NCBI GenBank assembly: GCA_006226545.1
Contig: SBGR01000041.1
Coordinates: 1 to 64,000 of the forward strand
Source of the DNA: Bacteroidota bacterium
GTDB lineage: Bacteria > Bacteroidota > Bacteroidia > UBA8524
Direction of reading: 5' to 3'
DNA length: 64,000 nt
Made by a program: the position numbers and the translations under genes. The notes under the pieces were generated by a model. The model was not told where the DNA came from, searched no databases, and saw nothing but the letters and a program-made list of their open reading frames with translations. This document shows positions 52,008-61,292 of this stretch, piece after piece (positions within the stretch are counted from its first letter, which is position 1; every line of letters begins with the position of its first letter).

Positions 52008-55000
52008 ATGAAAGCTAAATTCCTCCTCCTATTCTTAAGCATTGCTATCCTCAATGCCTGTTCCCGACTTCCTGAAAATGAAGTGGTTTTACACAGTCGC
52101 AATTTTTCTGACCAAATTCTACAAGAACAGAATCTCCGCTTTACCTTCAATAAGGAGCTGGTAGATGTTAGTTTGGTTGGCGATTGGGACAGCACAGAAT
52201 ACATCACCTTTGAACCGGCCGTTGCGGGTAAATTCAAATGGACCGCAGCCGATGAGTTGACCTTTTCTCCTGAAAATGGCTTTGCGCCTTCTACCGATTA
52301 TACGGCCAAAGTGAACAAGGCGGTTTTGAAGCTTTCCGATAACGATAAATTATACCTCTCGGAATTGAGCACCGAAAAGATTGAATTTCATACCCCCTAC
52401 CTCAAAGCCGAAAGTCTAAATGCCTTCTGGAGCCGTAACGACCAAAATGGATCGGTTGAAATCAGCGGTATCTTGAGAATGAATTACCCCATTGATGCCG
52501 CCAGCTTGAGTCCGCTGTTGAAGGCCAAAACCGACGACAAAGACATTGCAGTACGCATCACGCAAAGTGGCACCTACCAGGCAATCAACTTCAGCCTAGA
52601 CGGCAGCGGAATTGGTGAAGAGGATGTGATGATCAAGCTCAATATCGCTAAAGGATTGGGCATGTCGGGCTCTGATTATACCACACCCGAAGAACAAGAA
52701 CTTGCTTTTGTATTGCCCTCTAGGCTGCGCATGGAAATTACCGATGTGCAAAGCAATTACTTCAATAACAGCGGAACCATAACCGTGTATACCAGTCAGG
52801 AATTGCTGGAGCAAGACCTCACCACCTGTTTCTCCTTGAAGCCGGCGGTGACCGTGGAGGTAAAAAGCCTCAGCAACGGATTTGAGCTCAAAGGCAATTT
52901 TGATGTCAATACGGTATATGCACTTAGCATCAATACTAAAATTCAGGGTTCTTTGGGAGGAAAGCTGAAGGAGAATTACAGTAAAAACATCTCTTTCAAA
53001 GATGTTCAACCAAGCTTGAGCTTTACCAATAGCAAAGCGATGTACTTGAGTTCGGCCGGTTCCGGACAGGTAGGTCTGCAAATTATCAACGTACCGAAAA
53101 TCAAGGTTCGCATTTACAAGATTTACGAAAACAATATCCTCGCCTACCTCAGGCAGAACTCTTATTACGATTGGGAATATTACGACTACTACGAAGAAGG
53201 ATCGAATAGAGCTTACCGTGAAGATTACAACGGTATTTACAGCGATATGGTAAGCGAACAAACCTTGGAAACGGCATCGCTCCCCAAAGAAAACGGACAA
53301 CAATTGCTCAAAATTCAGTTGCCTGATAAACGCAATGAATACAGAGGAATCTACTTCGTAAAAGTCTCTTCGGCAGATGAGCTTTACCTGAATGCCACCA
53401 AGTTGGTTTCTGTTTCGGATGTGGGCATTATGAGCAAGGTGATGGAAAACAAAGTGATGGTATTTGCTCATTCCATCTTGGATGCTACGCCTATGTCGAA
53501 TATCGATGTATCGCTCATCAGTACCAATAACCAAATCATGACTCAGGGTAAAACCGGTGCCGACGGTGTTTTGGTGTTTGATAAGCTGGATGAGGTAGCT
53601 GAAGATTTTACGCCGGCCATGATTACGGTGCGCCAAGGCGACGATTTCAACTTTGTGCCTTTCTCGGAGACGCGGGTAGAAACCTCCCGATTTGATGTAG
53701 GTGGCAAATACAGCAATAGCAGCGGCTTAGATGCCTATATCTATGCTCCAAGAAACTTGTACCGTCCGGGAGAAAAAATCGATTTGAACACCATTATCCG
53801 CACGCAAACATGGGACAATGCAGCAGAGATTCCGGTGAAGCTCAAGTTGGTGATGCCTAACGGACGAGAATTTAAAACCATACGTGGTAAAACCAGCAAG
53901 CAAGGCGCCATCGCCTGTTCCTTTGAGCCTCCGGCCAGCGCACTGACCGGTACTTACCGATTTGTGGTTTACAACGGTAATGATGTGGAACTGGCGTCTT
54001 ATTCTATCAGCGTTGAAGAGTTTATGCCTGATCGCATTCGCTTGAAACCGGCCTTATCTAAAACAGAATACAAACCGGGTGAAAAGATTGTCTTCAACCT
54101 CAAGGCAGAGAACTTCTTCGGACCGCCTGCTGCCAACCGTAATTATGAGGTGAATTTCCAAATGAGTCGGAAATACTTCCACTCTAAGGTTTTTCCGAAC
54201 TACGATTTTAATAATTACGGTCGCTTTGATTTGGAATCCACCCTTCGCCAAGGTACAACCGATGAAAAAGGCGAACTGGAAGAAGTCTTTAGCATTCCGG
54301 CACATGTAAACTTTACCGGCTTATTGGATGTGCGCGTGTATAGCACCGTCTTCGATGAAAACGGCAGACCAGTGCATGCTACCACCAACGGTGTGGTTGC
54401 CACTCAGCCTGTGTTCTATGGTATCAACATGGAAGATTACTATGTAGGTACCAATAAACCCTATCAAATCAAGCTGGCGGCTGTTAACAAAAGCGATAAA
54501 CGCGTTAATGCCCAAGCCAAGGTAGTGGTGGTAAATTACGAGTACCACAGTGTTTTGGAAGACGTAAATGGCTACCACCGTTGGAGATCCAGAAAACGTG
54601 AACGGGAAGTTTACAGTAAAGTGATGAGTTTCCAGAACGGTGAAACCACGGTGAACTTCACCCCACTCTATTCCGGTTCTTATGAAATCAGGGTATACCC
54701 GCTCAATTCCGATAAATACGTTTCATCACACTTCTATGCTTACGGATGGGGCAATACCAACAATACCTCTTTTGAAGTCAATACAGAGGGGCAAATCGAC
54801 ATAACTCTGGATAAAGAAAAATACGATGTAGGTGATGAGGTAACGGCCTTATTGAAATCGCCTTTCTCAGGTAAAATCTTAGTGACCCTTGAGCGTGAAG
54901 GTGTGTTTGAACATCACTTCATTGAGTCAGACAAGCGCAGCGCCGAGTTTAAATTCAAAGTAAAAGAAGAGCATCTCCCGAATATCTACTTGAGCGCCAC

Positions 55001-57431
55001 GTTGATTCGTCCGCTTAAAGGATCTGCCATACCATTGACCGTGGCACACGGCATAGTACCGATAAAGGTAGAAAAGCAAAGTTCTGTTCTGCCTGTGGAG
55101 ATTGAAATGGTAGCGAAGAGTCGTTCTAAGACCAAACAAAAGATTCGTGTTAAAACCAAACCTGAATCGGATATTGAAGTAACCATTGCGGCTGTGGATG
55201 AAGGTATTCTGCAACTAAAGAACTTCAAAACACCCGATGCCCACGCGTTCTTCTACCAGAAGAGAGCCTTGCAGGTAAGCAGCTACGACATCTACGCTTT
55301 CTTATTCCCGGAATTGGGTTCCCAGAAAAGCAGTGGTGGTGATGAGGCCGCTGCCGCGGGTGGCGAAAAACGTGCAAATCCGTTGGCCAATAAACGCGTG
55401 AAGCTTCTCGCTAAATGGAGCGGTGTATTGCATACCAATAGTGATGGTATAGCAGAATACGAATTGGATATTCCGGGTTTTAGTGGGGAAGTACGGGTAA
55501 TGGCCATGGCTTATAAAAACAAGTCGTTTGGGGCCGCGTCTAAGCCTATGACCATCGCCGACCCATTGGTGATCAGCACTTCTTTGCCACGTTTCTTAGC
55601 TCCGGGAGATGAGCTCAATTTAGGCATCAACCTCGCCAATACAACGGCCAAATCCAGCCAAGCCAAAGTAAGCCTAAAACTCAGCGGGCCGCTCGCCGTA
55701 GAAGGCTCCAGCTTAGAATTGGTACCGCTCAGTCCGAATGCCGAAGGCAGGGCCAATATGAAAGTCAAAGCCTTACCACAAATTGGTGAAGCCAAGGTCA
55801 AAGTGGTGGTGGAAGCCCTAGGTGAAACCTTCTCTGAAGAACTGGACATTACCATTCGTCCGGCCTCGCCTCTCCTATTTGAAAACCACTCCGGATTAAT
55901 CAAGGGAAGCGAAGTAGTGAAACTGGAGGAATTAAACGGCTACCTCGACAATAGCAAACATGTAAAAGTATTGGTAAGTAAGTCGCCGGCCGTTGAATTC
56001 TCAGACCACCTCATCCGATTGGTAGGCTACCCTCACGGTTGTTTGGAACAGACCACCTCCAAGGCCTTCCCTCAGATTTACCTGAGCGATTTCATTAAAA
56101 AGAACAAAAAGTACTTCAATACATACTACGATAACCGCGAACCGGAATACTACGTGAACGAGGCTATTTTGAAAATTAGCTCCATGCAACTTTACAATGG
56201 TGGTTTTGGCTATTGGCCTGGAGCAAGTGATTATGCAGGATGGTCGAGTATCTACGCTACTCACTTCTTATACGAGTGCAAACAGGCAGGCTATGAAGTG
56301 AACGGCGAAGTTTTACAAAAGGCCTTAAACTTCCTCAAAGACTACCTCCGTCAGAATCAAGTGGAAGACGTTTACGTATACCGCAACGGTACCTATGTAA
56401 AAGAAGAGCGCATCAATAGAGGCGGTATCTACGCCTTATACGTCTTAGCTCTTTCAGGTAACCCAAATCGCTCTTCCATGAACCATTATAAGGCTGTGAA
56501 GGATAAGCTGGGCATGGATAGTCGCATTATGTTGGCGGCAAGTTATGCTTTGATTGGCGACATGAAAAGTTACGAGAGTATGCTTCCAAGCATGCTCGAT
56601 TACCAAGAAAAACGACAACTGTACGGCAGCTTCGGATCCAGTATTCGAAACATTGGTATCAGCTTAAACGCCTTATTGCAGGTTGATCCAAAAAGTCAGA
56701 AAGTGGCCGAGCTGATGAGCCTATTGAGCAAAGAGGTTAAGCGCAGTCATTACTACAATACCCAAGAAATGGCCTTCGCTCTATTGGCTGTTGGCAAATA
56801 CAATCGCATTGTTTCTACCACCACAGATGTAAATGCACTCATCAAAATCAATGGACAAATCAAAGGACGCTACGACGGCTCCAAAGACCTGGTGCTGGAG
56901 TTTGACAATCCGGATTTCACGGAGCTTACCATCGAAACAGGCAAAGGAAACGTCTACTATAATGTGATCAGCAGTGGTATTAGTAAAACCGGACAGTTTC
57001 AGGAAAAAGACAATAACCTGTATGCACGCAGATGGTTCTACGACCGCTGGGGTAAAGCGATTGACTTAGCCAATGTGAAGCAAAATGAACTCATTGTAGT
57101 GAAGCTAGAAGTTTATACCCTATATGGCAGTAACGTAGACAATGTAGCGATAACGGATATGTTGCCGGCCGGATTTGAAATTGAAAATCCGAGGTTGAAT
57201 AGCATGCCTCAGATCTCGTGGATTCAAAACGGGTACATGCCAACCTATGCTGATTTCAGAGACGATCGAATTAATATTTATACCAATCTGAACCGTTACC
57301 ATCAAACCTTTTATTACATGGTGAGGGCGGTAAGCAAAGGAACATTTAACCTCGGACCGGTAAGCGCCGATGCCATGTACGATGGCGAGTTCCATTCGTA
57401 TAATGGCAGTGGTAAAGTCACAATTCGTTGA
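52008..57431 (+). CDS. Bacterial alpha-2-macroglobulin lipoprotein
   Basis: The protein has 1807 residues. A lipoprotein signal (MKAKFLLLFLSIAILNAC, Cys18) anchors it to the membrane. The central part has MG-type beta domains, including RPGEKIDLNTIIRT (MG2) and GTYRFVVYNG. A low-complexity GGDEAAAAGGEKRANP segment (about 1110) lies near the expected junction before the A2M domain. The thioester motif is intact: C1345-L-E-Q in YPHGCLEQTTSKAFPQ, followed by the alpha/alpha toroid (NGGFGYWPGASDYAGWSSIY). These proteins trap invading proteases covalently in the periplasm. It is coupled to the next gene, a peptidoglycan hydrolase-like lipoprotein. Confidence 0.94.
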   Translation: MKAKFLLLFLSIAILNACSRLPENEVVLHSRNFSDQILQEQNLRFTFNKELVDVSLVGDWDSTEYITFEPAVAGKFKWTAADELTFSPENGFAPSTDYTAKVNKAVLKLSDNDKLYLSELSTEKIEFHTPYLKAESLNAFWSRNDQNGSVEISGILRMNYPIDAASLSPLLKAKTDDKDIAVRITQSGTYQAINFSLDGSGIGEEDVMIKLNIAKGLGMSGSDYTTPEEQELAFVLPSRLRMEITDVQSNYFNNSGTITVYTSQELLEQDLTTCFSLKPAVTVEVKSLSNGFELKGNFDVNTVYALSINTKIQGSLGGKLKENYSKNISFKDVQPSLSFTNSKAMYLSSAGSGQVGLQIINVPKIKVRIYKIYENNILAYLRQNSYYDWEYYDYYEEGSNRAYREDYNGIYSDMVSEQTLETASLPKENGQQLLKIQLPDKRNEYRGIYFVKVSSADELYLNATKLVSVSDVGIMSKVMENKVMVFAHSILDATPMSNIDVSLISTNNQIMTQGKTGADGVLVFDKLDEVAEDFTPAMITVRQGDDFNFVPFSETRVETSRFDVGGKYSNSSGLDAYIYAPRNLYRPGEKIDLNTIIRTQTWDNAAEIPVKLKLVMPNGREFKTIRGKTSKQGAIACSFEPPASALTGTYRFVVYNGNDVELASYSISVEEFMPDRIRLKPALSKTEYKPGEKIVFNLKAENFFGPPAANRNYEVNFQMSRKYFHSKVFPNYDFNNYGRFDLESTLRQGTTDEKGELEEVFSIPAHVNFTGLLDVRVYSTVFDENGRPVHATTNGVVATQPVFYGINMEDYYVGTNKPYQIKLAAVNKSDKRVNAQAKVVVVNYEYHSVLEDVNGYHRWRSRKREREVYSKVMSFQNGETTVNFTPLYSGSYEIRVYPLNSDKYVSSHFYAYGWGNTNNTSFEVNTEGQIDITLDKEKYDVGDEVTALLKSPFSGKILVTLEREGVFEHHFIESDKRSAEFKFKVKEEHLPNIYLSATLIRPLKGSAIPLTVAHGIVPIKVEKQSSVLPVEIEMVAKSRSKTKQKIRVKTKPESDIEVTIAAVDEGILQLKNFKTPDAHAFFYQKRALQVSSYDIYAFLFPELGSQKSSGGDEAAAAGGEKRANPLANKRVKLLAKWSGVLHTNSDGIAEYELDIPGFSGEVRVMAMAYKNKSFGAASKPMTIADPLVISTSLPRFLAPGDELNLGINLANTTAKSSQAKVSLKLSGPLAVEGSSLELVPLSPNAEGRANMKVKALPQIGEAKVKVVVEALGETFSEELDITIRPASPLLFENHSGLIKGSEVVKLEELNGYLDNSKHVKVLVSKSPAVEFSDHLIRLVGYPHGCLEQTTSKAFPQIYLSDFIKKNKKYFNTYYDNREPEYYVNEAILKISSMQLYNGGFGYWPGASDYAGWSSIYATHFLYECKQAGYEVNGEVLQKALNFLKDYLRQNQVEDVYVYRNGTYVKEERINRGGIYALYVLALSGNPNRSSMNHYKAVKDKLGMDSRIMLAASYALIGDMKSYESMLPSMLDYQEKRQLYGSFGSSIRNIGISLNALLQVDPKSQKVAELMSLLSKEVKRSHYYNTQEMAFALLAVGKYNRIVSTTTDVNALIKINGQIKGRYDGSKDLVLEFDNPDFTELTIETGKGNVYYNVISSGISKTGQFQEKDNNLYARRWFYDRWGKAIDLANVKQNELIVVKLEVYTLYGSNVDNVAITDMLPAGFEIENPRLNSMPQISWIQNGYMPTYADFRDDRINIYTNLNRYHQTFYYMVRAVSKGTFNLGPVSADAMYDGEFHSYNGSGKVTIR

Positions 57432-57448
57432 GCAAGCGAAAGAAAAGA

Positions 57449-58159
57449 ATGAAAAGACTAGGTAGACTAGCGATAGGAATAGCCCTTTTAAGTTATTCCT
57501 GTCGCTGGGTTAACCCCATCATGATTAAGATGGAGAATGAGAAAGCCTCTGTATCAAGTGGCGTTAGTTGGAATGGAAACATGGAAAACGGCAAACGACT
57601 GCCCAATTCCGGCGCAAACTACCACTGTGTCTCCTACCTGCTTACTGCGCTAGGCCGCAATGGCGTTAACGATCAGTTGCGTAGCTTGACCGTTGAAGTT
57701 TACGACTCGCTATACCGTATCAATCCGAAATGGCGTTACCTCTATGGTGAAACGGGATGGGTAAACGGCGGTAAATTTTGGCCTCATTATACACATCAGA
57801 ACGGCTTGGTTATCGATTTTATGGTACCGGTCATAAAACGTTCAGACAGTAGCACGGCGGTGCTTCCTGCTCACCTCTTCAACCGCTATGCCTATGCTAG
57901 CGAATTCGATAGCTTAGCACAATTCAAAGAATATTCAATCGATTTTGAAGCAATGGCTACCCACCTTTATTTGCTTCAAGAAATGGGTAAAAGCAAAGGC
58001 ATCGCTATAAGCCGCATCATCTTTGAGCCCGATTATTTACCGATGCTTTATGAAAGCAAACATGGCAAATCGCTCAAGAAGATTCCTTTTGTTTACAATA
58101 AGGCTTGGGTGCGTCACGACGACCATTACCATACCGAGTTTACTCTTGCGAATCCTTGA
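57449..58159 (+). CDS. MepA-like (M74/LAS family) murein endopeptidase lipoprotein
   Basis: The protein has 236 residues from the ATG at 57449, which gives the lipoprotein signal MKRLGRLAIGIALLSYSC (Cys18). A TTG at 57428 that overlaps the A2M stop is the alternative. Metal-site motifs of LAS peptidases are visible: HQNGLVID (H116, D123) and WVRHDDHYH (H223, H226, H228). The N-terminal SWNGNMENGKRLPNSG resembles the SxG...G.LxxG..LP region of penicillin-insensitive murein endopeptidase. It would cut peptide cross-links of peptidoglycan. It lies directly behind A2M; its 3' end overlaps the convergent TPR gene by 20 nt. Confidence 0.72.
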   Translation: MKRLGRLAIGIALLSYSCRWVNPIMIKMENEKASVSSGVSWNGNMENGKRLPNSGANYHCVSYLLTALGRNGVNDQLRSLTVEVYDSLYRINPKWRYLYGETGWVNGGKFWPHYTHQNGLVIDFMVPVIKRSDSSTAVLPAHLFNRYAYASEFDSLAQFKEYSIDFEAMATHLYLLQEMGKSKGIAISRIIFEPDYLPMLYESKHGKSLKKIPFVYNKAWVRHDDHYHTEFTLANP

Positions 58160-59948
58160 TTTGCTCTATACAGCTGTTTTCAATGATGCTTAAGGCGTCT
58201 AAGATGCCGGCACTGCGTGCTTTCAATAGTTCAGTACAGAAGTCTTTATTTGAATAGTATTCTGCCTGGGCTAGGATAAACCAAGCTTCAGAAAGGTTCT
58301 GGTTCATTGCCAGTGCAGTGCGGCAATCTTGCAAGGCACTTTGGTACAGCAGGTTATCCAGCTTTCCTAGTTTGATGCGTTCCGCTTTGAAATAATAGAG
58401 TCCACTTTCAGGGGCTGCCTGATGTGTGATACGTGCTTTTCTATTCTTCGACTTGATGGCCTTGATCAGTGAAATTCTAGCTCTGACCACATAAGCTTCT
58501 GCCAATTGAGGATTCTTAATGATCAGCTTCTCCAACAGCGCTATCGCCTCATCGTAGGCTTCTGCTCCTGCCAGGATATGCGCTTCTTGCACTTGGAGTA
58601 ATTCGGTATTTTGGCCTTCCAGGTGATCGCCTAGGAAGATAGCCTTCTGAATCTGTGCACGCGCATCGTCCATTTTGTTCTGCGCCAATAAGGCTTTAGA
58701 AAGTCCCTCGTAGGTGCGCATATAATGTTGGCGCATGTACGTTGAAGGGTCGCCCTCGTTTAATTTCAAGATATAGCTACCGCGGATGTCTGTTGGAATC
58801 TCATCAGTATTTGCCAAGGTTAAGCGGTACGATGCTTCGGCTTTGCTAAACTCATGTGCTTGCAGGTAAACGTTGCCTTTGATGGTATTTAAAATTGGGT
58901 GATTGGGCCATTTCGCTAAACCTAAATCAAGCAACCGCAGGGCGATATCCAATTCTCCCACTTCTTGGTAAAGTAAAGCCCTTTGGTAGTAAAACGAGGC
59001 AATGGAGGTATCGCAGTGATTGGAAACCATGCCTTCTACCTCATCGTAGATTCCGCCTTTGGTTTGTCCTGATTTACGCAGCACCAAATAAGCATTTACA
59101 AATTCCACACAGGAGCGGTCTAGTTCACCCCGGCTATAGTGGATATTGGCTTTATTGTAAAAAGCCATGGTGTTTTTAGGATTGTAATATGAAGCCTTGT
59201 CGTATGCCGCTAAAGCCTTGTCTAATTGCAATTGTTCATCGTAAACGGCCCCTAGGCCCAGCCAATAATCTGCTGAAGTACTATCGATACTCAAAGCCTT
59301 GCTGATGTCCTTTTCTGCTCCGCTTAAGTCTTTCAGCATATAGTGCGTATAGCCACGCTGGAAATAGAAATCGGGCAATGAGCCTTCCAGTTTTATAGCG
59401 TCATTGAAATCGCTTAGCGCTTTGCTGAATTGATTCAAGCGAAAGAAAAAGCTCCCTCGGGTATAAAAGTAATCGGCAACCGTTTTATTCAGCGAAATTG
59501 CCTTATTGTAATCTGCTTCCGCCAGGATATTGCTACCAACCGTTTCGTAAACTTGTCCGCGAATGAAATAGCTAAAGGAAGCTGTATCGTCTAAGGCAAT
59601 GGCCTTTTCAGCCAACTCCAAGGCGGCCTCCCCTTTCTTACGTTGAAGCTCAAAAATGGAAAGTCCGATATAGCAACGTGCACAACCGGAATTGAGATCC
59701 AGCGCCTTTTTCAACTCGGCATCACCTGCCGTAAAACCCGAATGATTCAACTCACTCCAGCCTAAATTGAGGTGGTAGGTATAGTTGGTTGGGTTCTTTT
59801 GAATGAGGAGTTTATAGAGTCCAATAGCTTGGTCAAACTGTCCAGTGCGCATATAAGTTTCGGCCTGCAAGGCCATTTGCGGTTCTGATTGAGCTTGTAC
59901 AAGGCTACTAAAACAAAGAAAAAGTAAAAGAAAACTCAGGTGCTTCAT
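58140..59948 (-). CDS. Exported TPR-repeat protein
   Basis: The protein has 602 residues from the ATG that opens the signal peptide (MKHLSFLLLFLCFSSLVQAQ). At least a dozen TPR units follow along the protein (for example YTYHLNLGWSELNHSGFTAG, DYFYTRGSFFFRLNQFSKAL, ADYWLGLGAVYDEQLQLDKA). TPR arrays act as protein-binding scaffolds; here the location is periplasmic. No enzymatic domain is visible. The function is unknown. The gene converges with the MepA-like gene. Confidence 0.85.
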   Translation of the reverse strand: MKHLSFLLLFLCFSSLVQAQSEPQMALQAETYMRTGQFDQAIGLYKLLIQKNPTNYTYHLNLGWSELNHSGFTAGDAELKKALDLNSGCARCYIGLSIFELQRKKGEAALELAEKAIALDDTASFSYFIRGQVYETVGSNILAEADYNKAISLNKTVADYFYTRGSFFFRLNQFSKALSDFNDAIKLEGSLPDFYFQRGYTHYMLKDLSGAEKDISKALSIDSTSADYWLGLGAVYDEQLQLDKALAAYDKASYYNPKNTMAFYNKANIHYSRGELDRSCVEFVNAYLVLRKSGQTKGGIYDEVEGMVSNHCDTSIASFYYQRALLYQEVGELDIALRLLDLGLAKWPNHPILNTIKGNVYLQAHEFSKAEASYRLTLANTDEIPTDIRGSYILKLNEGDPSTYMRQHYMRTYEGLSKALLAQNKMDDARAQIQKAIFLGDHLEGQNTELLQVQEAHILAGAEAYDEAIALLEKLIIKNPQLAEAYVVRARISLIKAIKSKNRKARITHQAAPESGLYYFKAERIKLGKLDNLLYQSALQDCRTALAMNQNLSEAWFILAQAEYYSNKDFCTELLKARSAGILDALSIIENSCIEQIKDSQE

Positions 59949-59955
59949 GCGGATT

Positions 59956-59987
59956 CGAAAATAGTGCATTGCCCGCTTAGTAGGCAA
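59956..59987 (-). promoter_or_regulatory. Promoter of the exported TPR gene
   Basis: On the minus strand TTG (59985-59987), 21-nt spacer, TATTTTCG (59956-59963), a TTCG-type -7 box. It ends 7 nt before the ATG at 59948, so the mRNA is nearly leaderless. Confidence 0.55.
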
Positions 59988-60125
59988 TCCATGCGCCAGA
60001 AATCGCTGTAGTCAACAGCATTATCCTCCTAAAGATGCAAAATGAGGGGTAATGTGTCCGAAGTGATTGGAAAAACATTTCTTATTGTCTGTCAGAACAG
60101 CTAATTTGCGCCAAAATTTGAGCAA

Positions 60126-61004
60126 ATGAGTGTACTGGTTAATAAAGATTCCAAGATAATCGTTCAAGGATTTACGGGCAGTGAAGGTACTTTTCACGCT
60201 TCTCAGATGATTGAATACGGTACCCAAGTTGTGGGTGGTGTAACACCGGGCAAAGGCGGCACTAGCCACTTAGACCGTCCGGTATTCAATACCGTTCAAG
60301 AAGGTGTTAACGCTACCGGAGCTGACGTTTCCATCATCTTCGTTCCACCGGCTTTTGCTGGCGACGCGATCATGGAAGCTGCTGATGCAGGTATCAAAGT
60401 GATTGTTTGTATTACCGAAGGTATTCCGGTAAAAGATATGGTGAAGGTGAAAGCTTACATCAAAAAGAGAGCTTGTACTTTGATCGGTCCAAACTGTCCG
60501 GGTGTAATCACTCCGGAAGAAGCGAAAGTGGGCATTATGCCGGGTTTCGTATTCAAAAAAGGCCGTGTAGGTATTGTATCTAAATCAGGTACCTTGACTT
60601 ACGAAGCAGCTGATCAAATTGTAAAAGCTGGCTTAGGCGTTTCTACTGCAATCGGTATTGGTGGTGATCCTATCATCGGTACGCCGACCAAAGAAGCAGT
60701 AGAATTATTGATGAACGACCCTGAGACTGACGCCATCGTTATGATCGGTGAAATTGGAGGTAACTACGAAGCTTTGGCTGCACGTTGGATCAAAGAAAAC
60801 GGTACCAAACCTGTTGTAGGTTTTATCGCCGGACAAACTGCTCCTGCTGGACGTAGAATGGGTCATGCCGGTGCTATCGTTGGTGGTAAAGACGATACCG
60901 CTGCTGCAAAAATGAAAATCATGGCTGAATGCGGAATTCACGTTGTTGAATCTCCTGCTGAAATCGGTGCTGCAATGGCAACCTTGCTTTCAGCTAAAGC
61001 TTAA
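60126..61004 (+). CDS. sucD: Succinyl-CoA ligase subunit alpha
   Basis: The protein has 292 residues. With SucC it makes succinate and ATP/GTP from succinyl-CoA in the TCA cycle. Motifs are [12 protein letters not shown] (CoA-binding), [28 protein letters not shown] and RRMGHAGAI with the phosphorylated His247. Full-length, strongly biased codon use. sucC is not adjacent in this window. A short TAATTTG, one base less than consensus, lies upstream (about 60099-60105). Confidence 0.96.
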   Translation: MSVLVNKDSKIIVQGFTGSEGTFHASQMIEYGTQVVGGVTPGKGGTSHLDRPVFNTVQEGVNATGADVSIIFVPPAFAGDAIMEAADAGIKVIVCITEGIPVKDMVKVKAYIKKRACTLIGPNCPGVITPEEAKVGIMPGFVFKKGRVGIVSKSGTLTYEAADQIVKAGLGVSTAIGIGGDPIIGTPTKEAVELLMNDPETDAIVMIGEIGGNYEALAARWIKENGTKPVVGFIAGQTAPAGRRMGHAGAIVGGKDDTAAAKMKIMAECGIHVVESPAEIGAAMATLLSAKA

Positions 61005-61027
61005 TCAAAATATCAATTAAATGTGGG

Positions 61028-61056
61028 ACACCTCGGGCAACCGGGGTGTTTTTTTT
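61028..61056 (+). terminator. Intrinsic terminator after sucD
   Basis: ACACCTCGG (61028-61036), GCAA loop, CCGGGGTGT (61041-61049; one T-G pair), then eight T. Confidence 0.92.
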
Positions 61057-61080
61057 GCCTTCTGGTTAAGGGGAGCAAGG

Positions 61081-61173
61081 GGCTGAGAGCGGAGAGCTAA
61101 GGGCTGAGGGCGGAGAGCTAAGGGCTGAGGGCGGAGAGCTAAGGGCTGAGGGCGGAGAGCTAAGGGCTGAGGG
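61081..61173. repeat. 21-bp tandem repeat, 4.4 copies
   Basis: Four consecutive units GGCTGAG(A/G)GCGGAGAGCTAAG at 61081-61101, 61102-61122, 61123-61143 and 61144-61164, then a partial fifth (61165-61173). Units two to four are identical. Because 21 is a multiple of three, one minus-strand frame reads as a PQPLALR repeat, but no real gene is indicated. It lies in the gap between convergent sucD and the T9SS cargo gene. A further palindromic-looking run (GGTCTATCGTCTATGGACC) is found at 61269-61287. Confidence 0.95.
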
Positions 61174-61292
61174 TTTGTCTCGTGAACTCTTCTAATCAGC
61201 AGCAATGGAATTCATTCCAGTGAAAGAATAAGAATTGAAACACTATAAACGTAGAAAAGAGCCACTATGGTCTATCGTCTATGGACCATGGT

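Noticed and set aside
52596-53636. A 346-codon open frame on the minus strand inside the alpha-2-macroglobulin gene
   Set aside because: It is fully antisense to a well-supported gene with intact family motifs. The translation is rich in His, Arg, Ile and Val without any domain, as expected for a shadow frame, and no promoter box precedes it.
61081-61173. Possible CRISPR array
   Set aside because: The units are directly adjacent with no spacers between them, and no cas genes are present.
61017-61205. A minus-strand frame with PQPLALR repeats
   Set aside because: The peptide repeat is a direct result of the 21-bp DNA repeat, which is a multiple of three. There is no signal peptide, start context or promoter, and it overlaps the sucD terminator.
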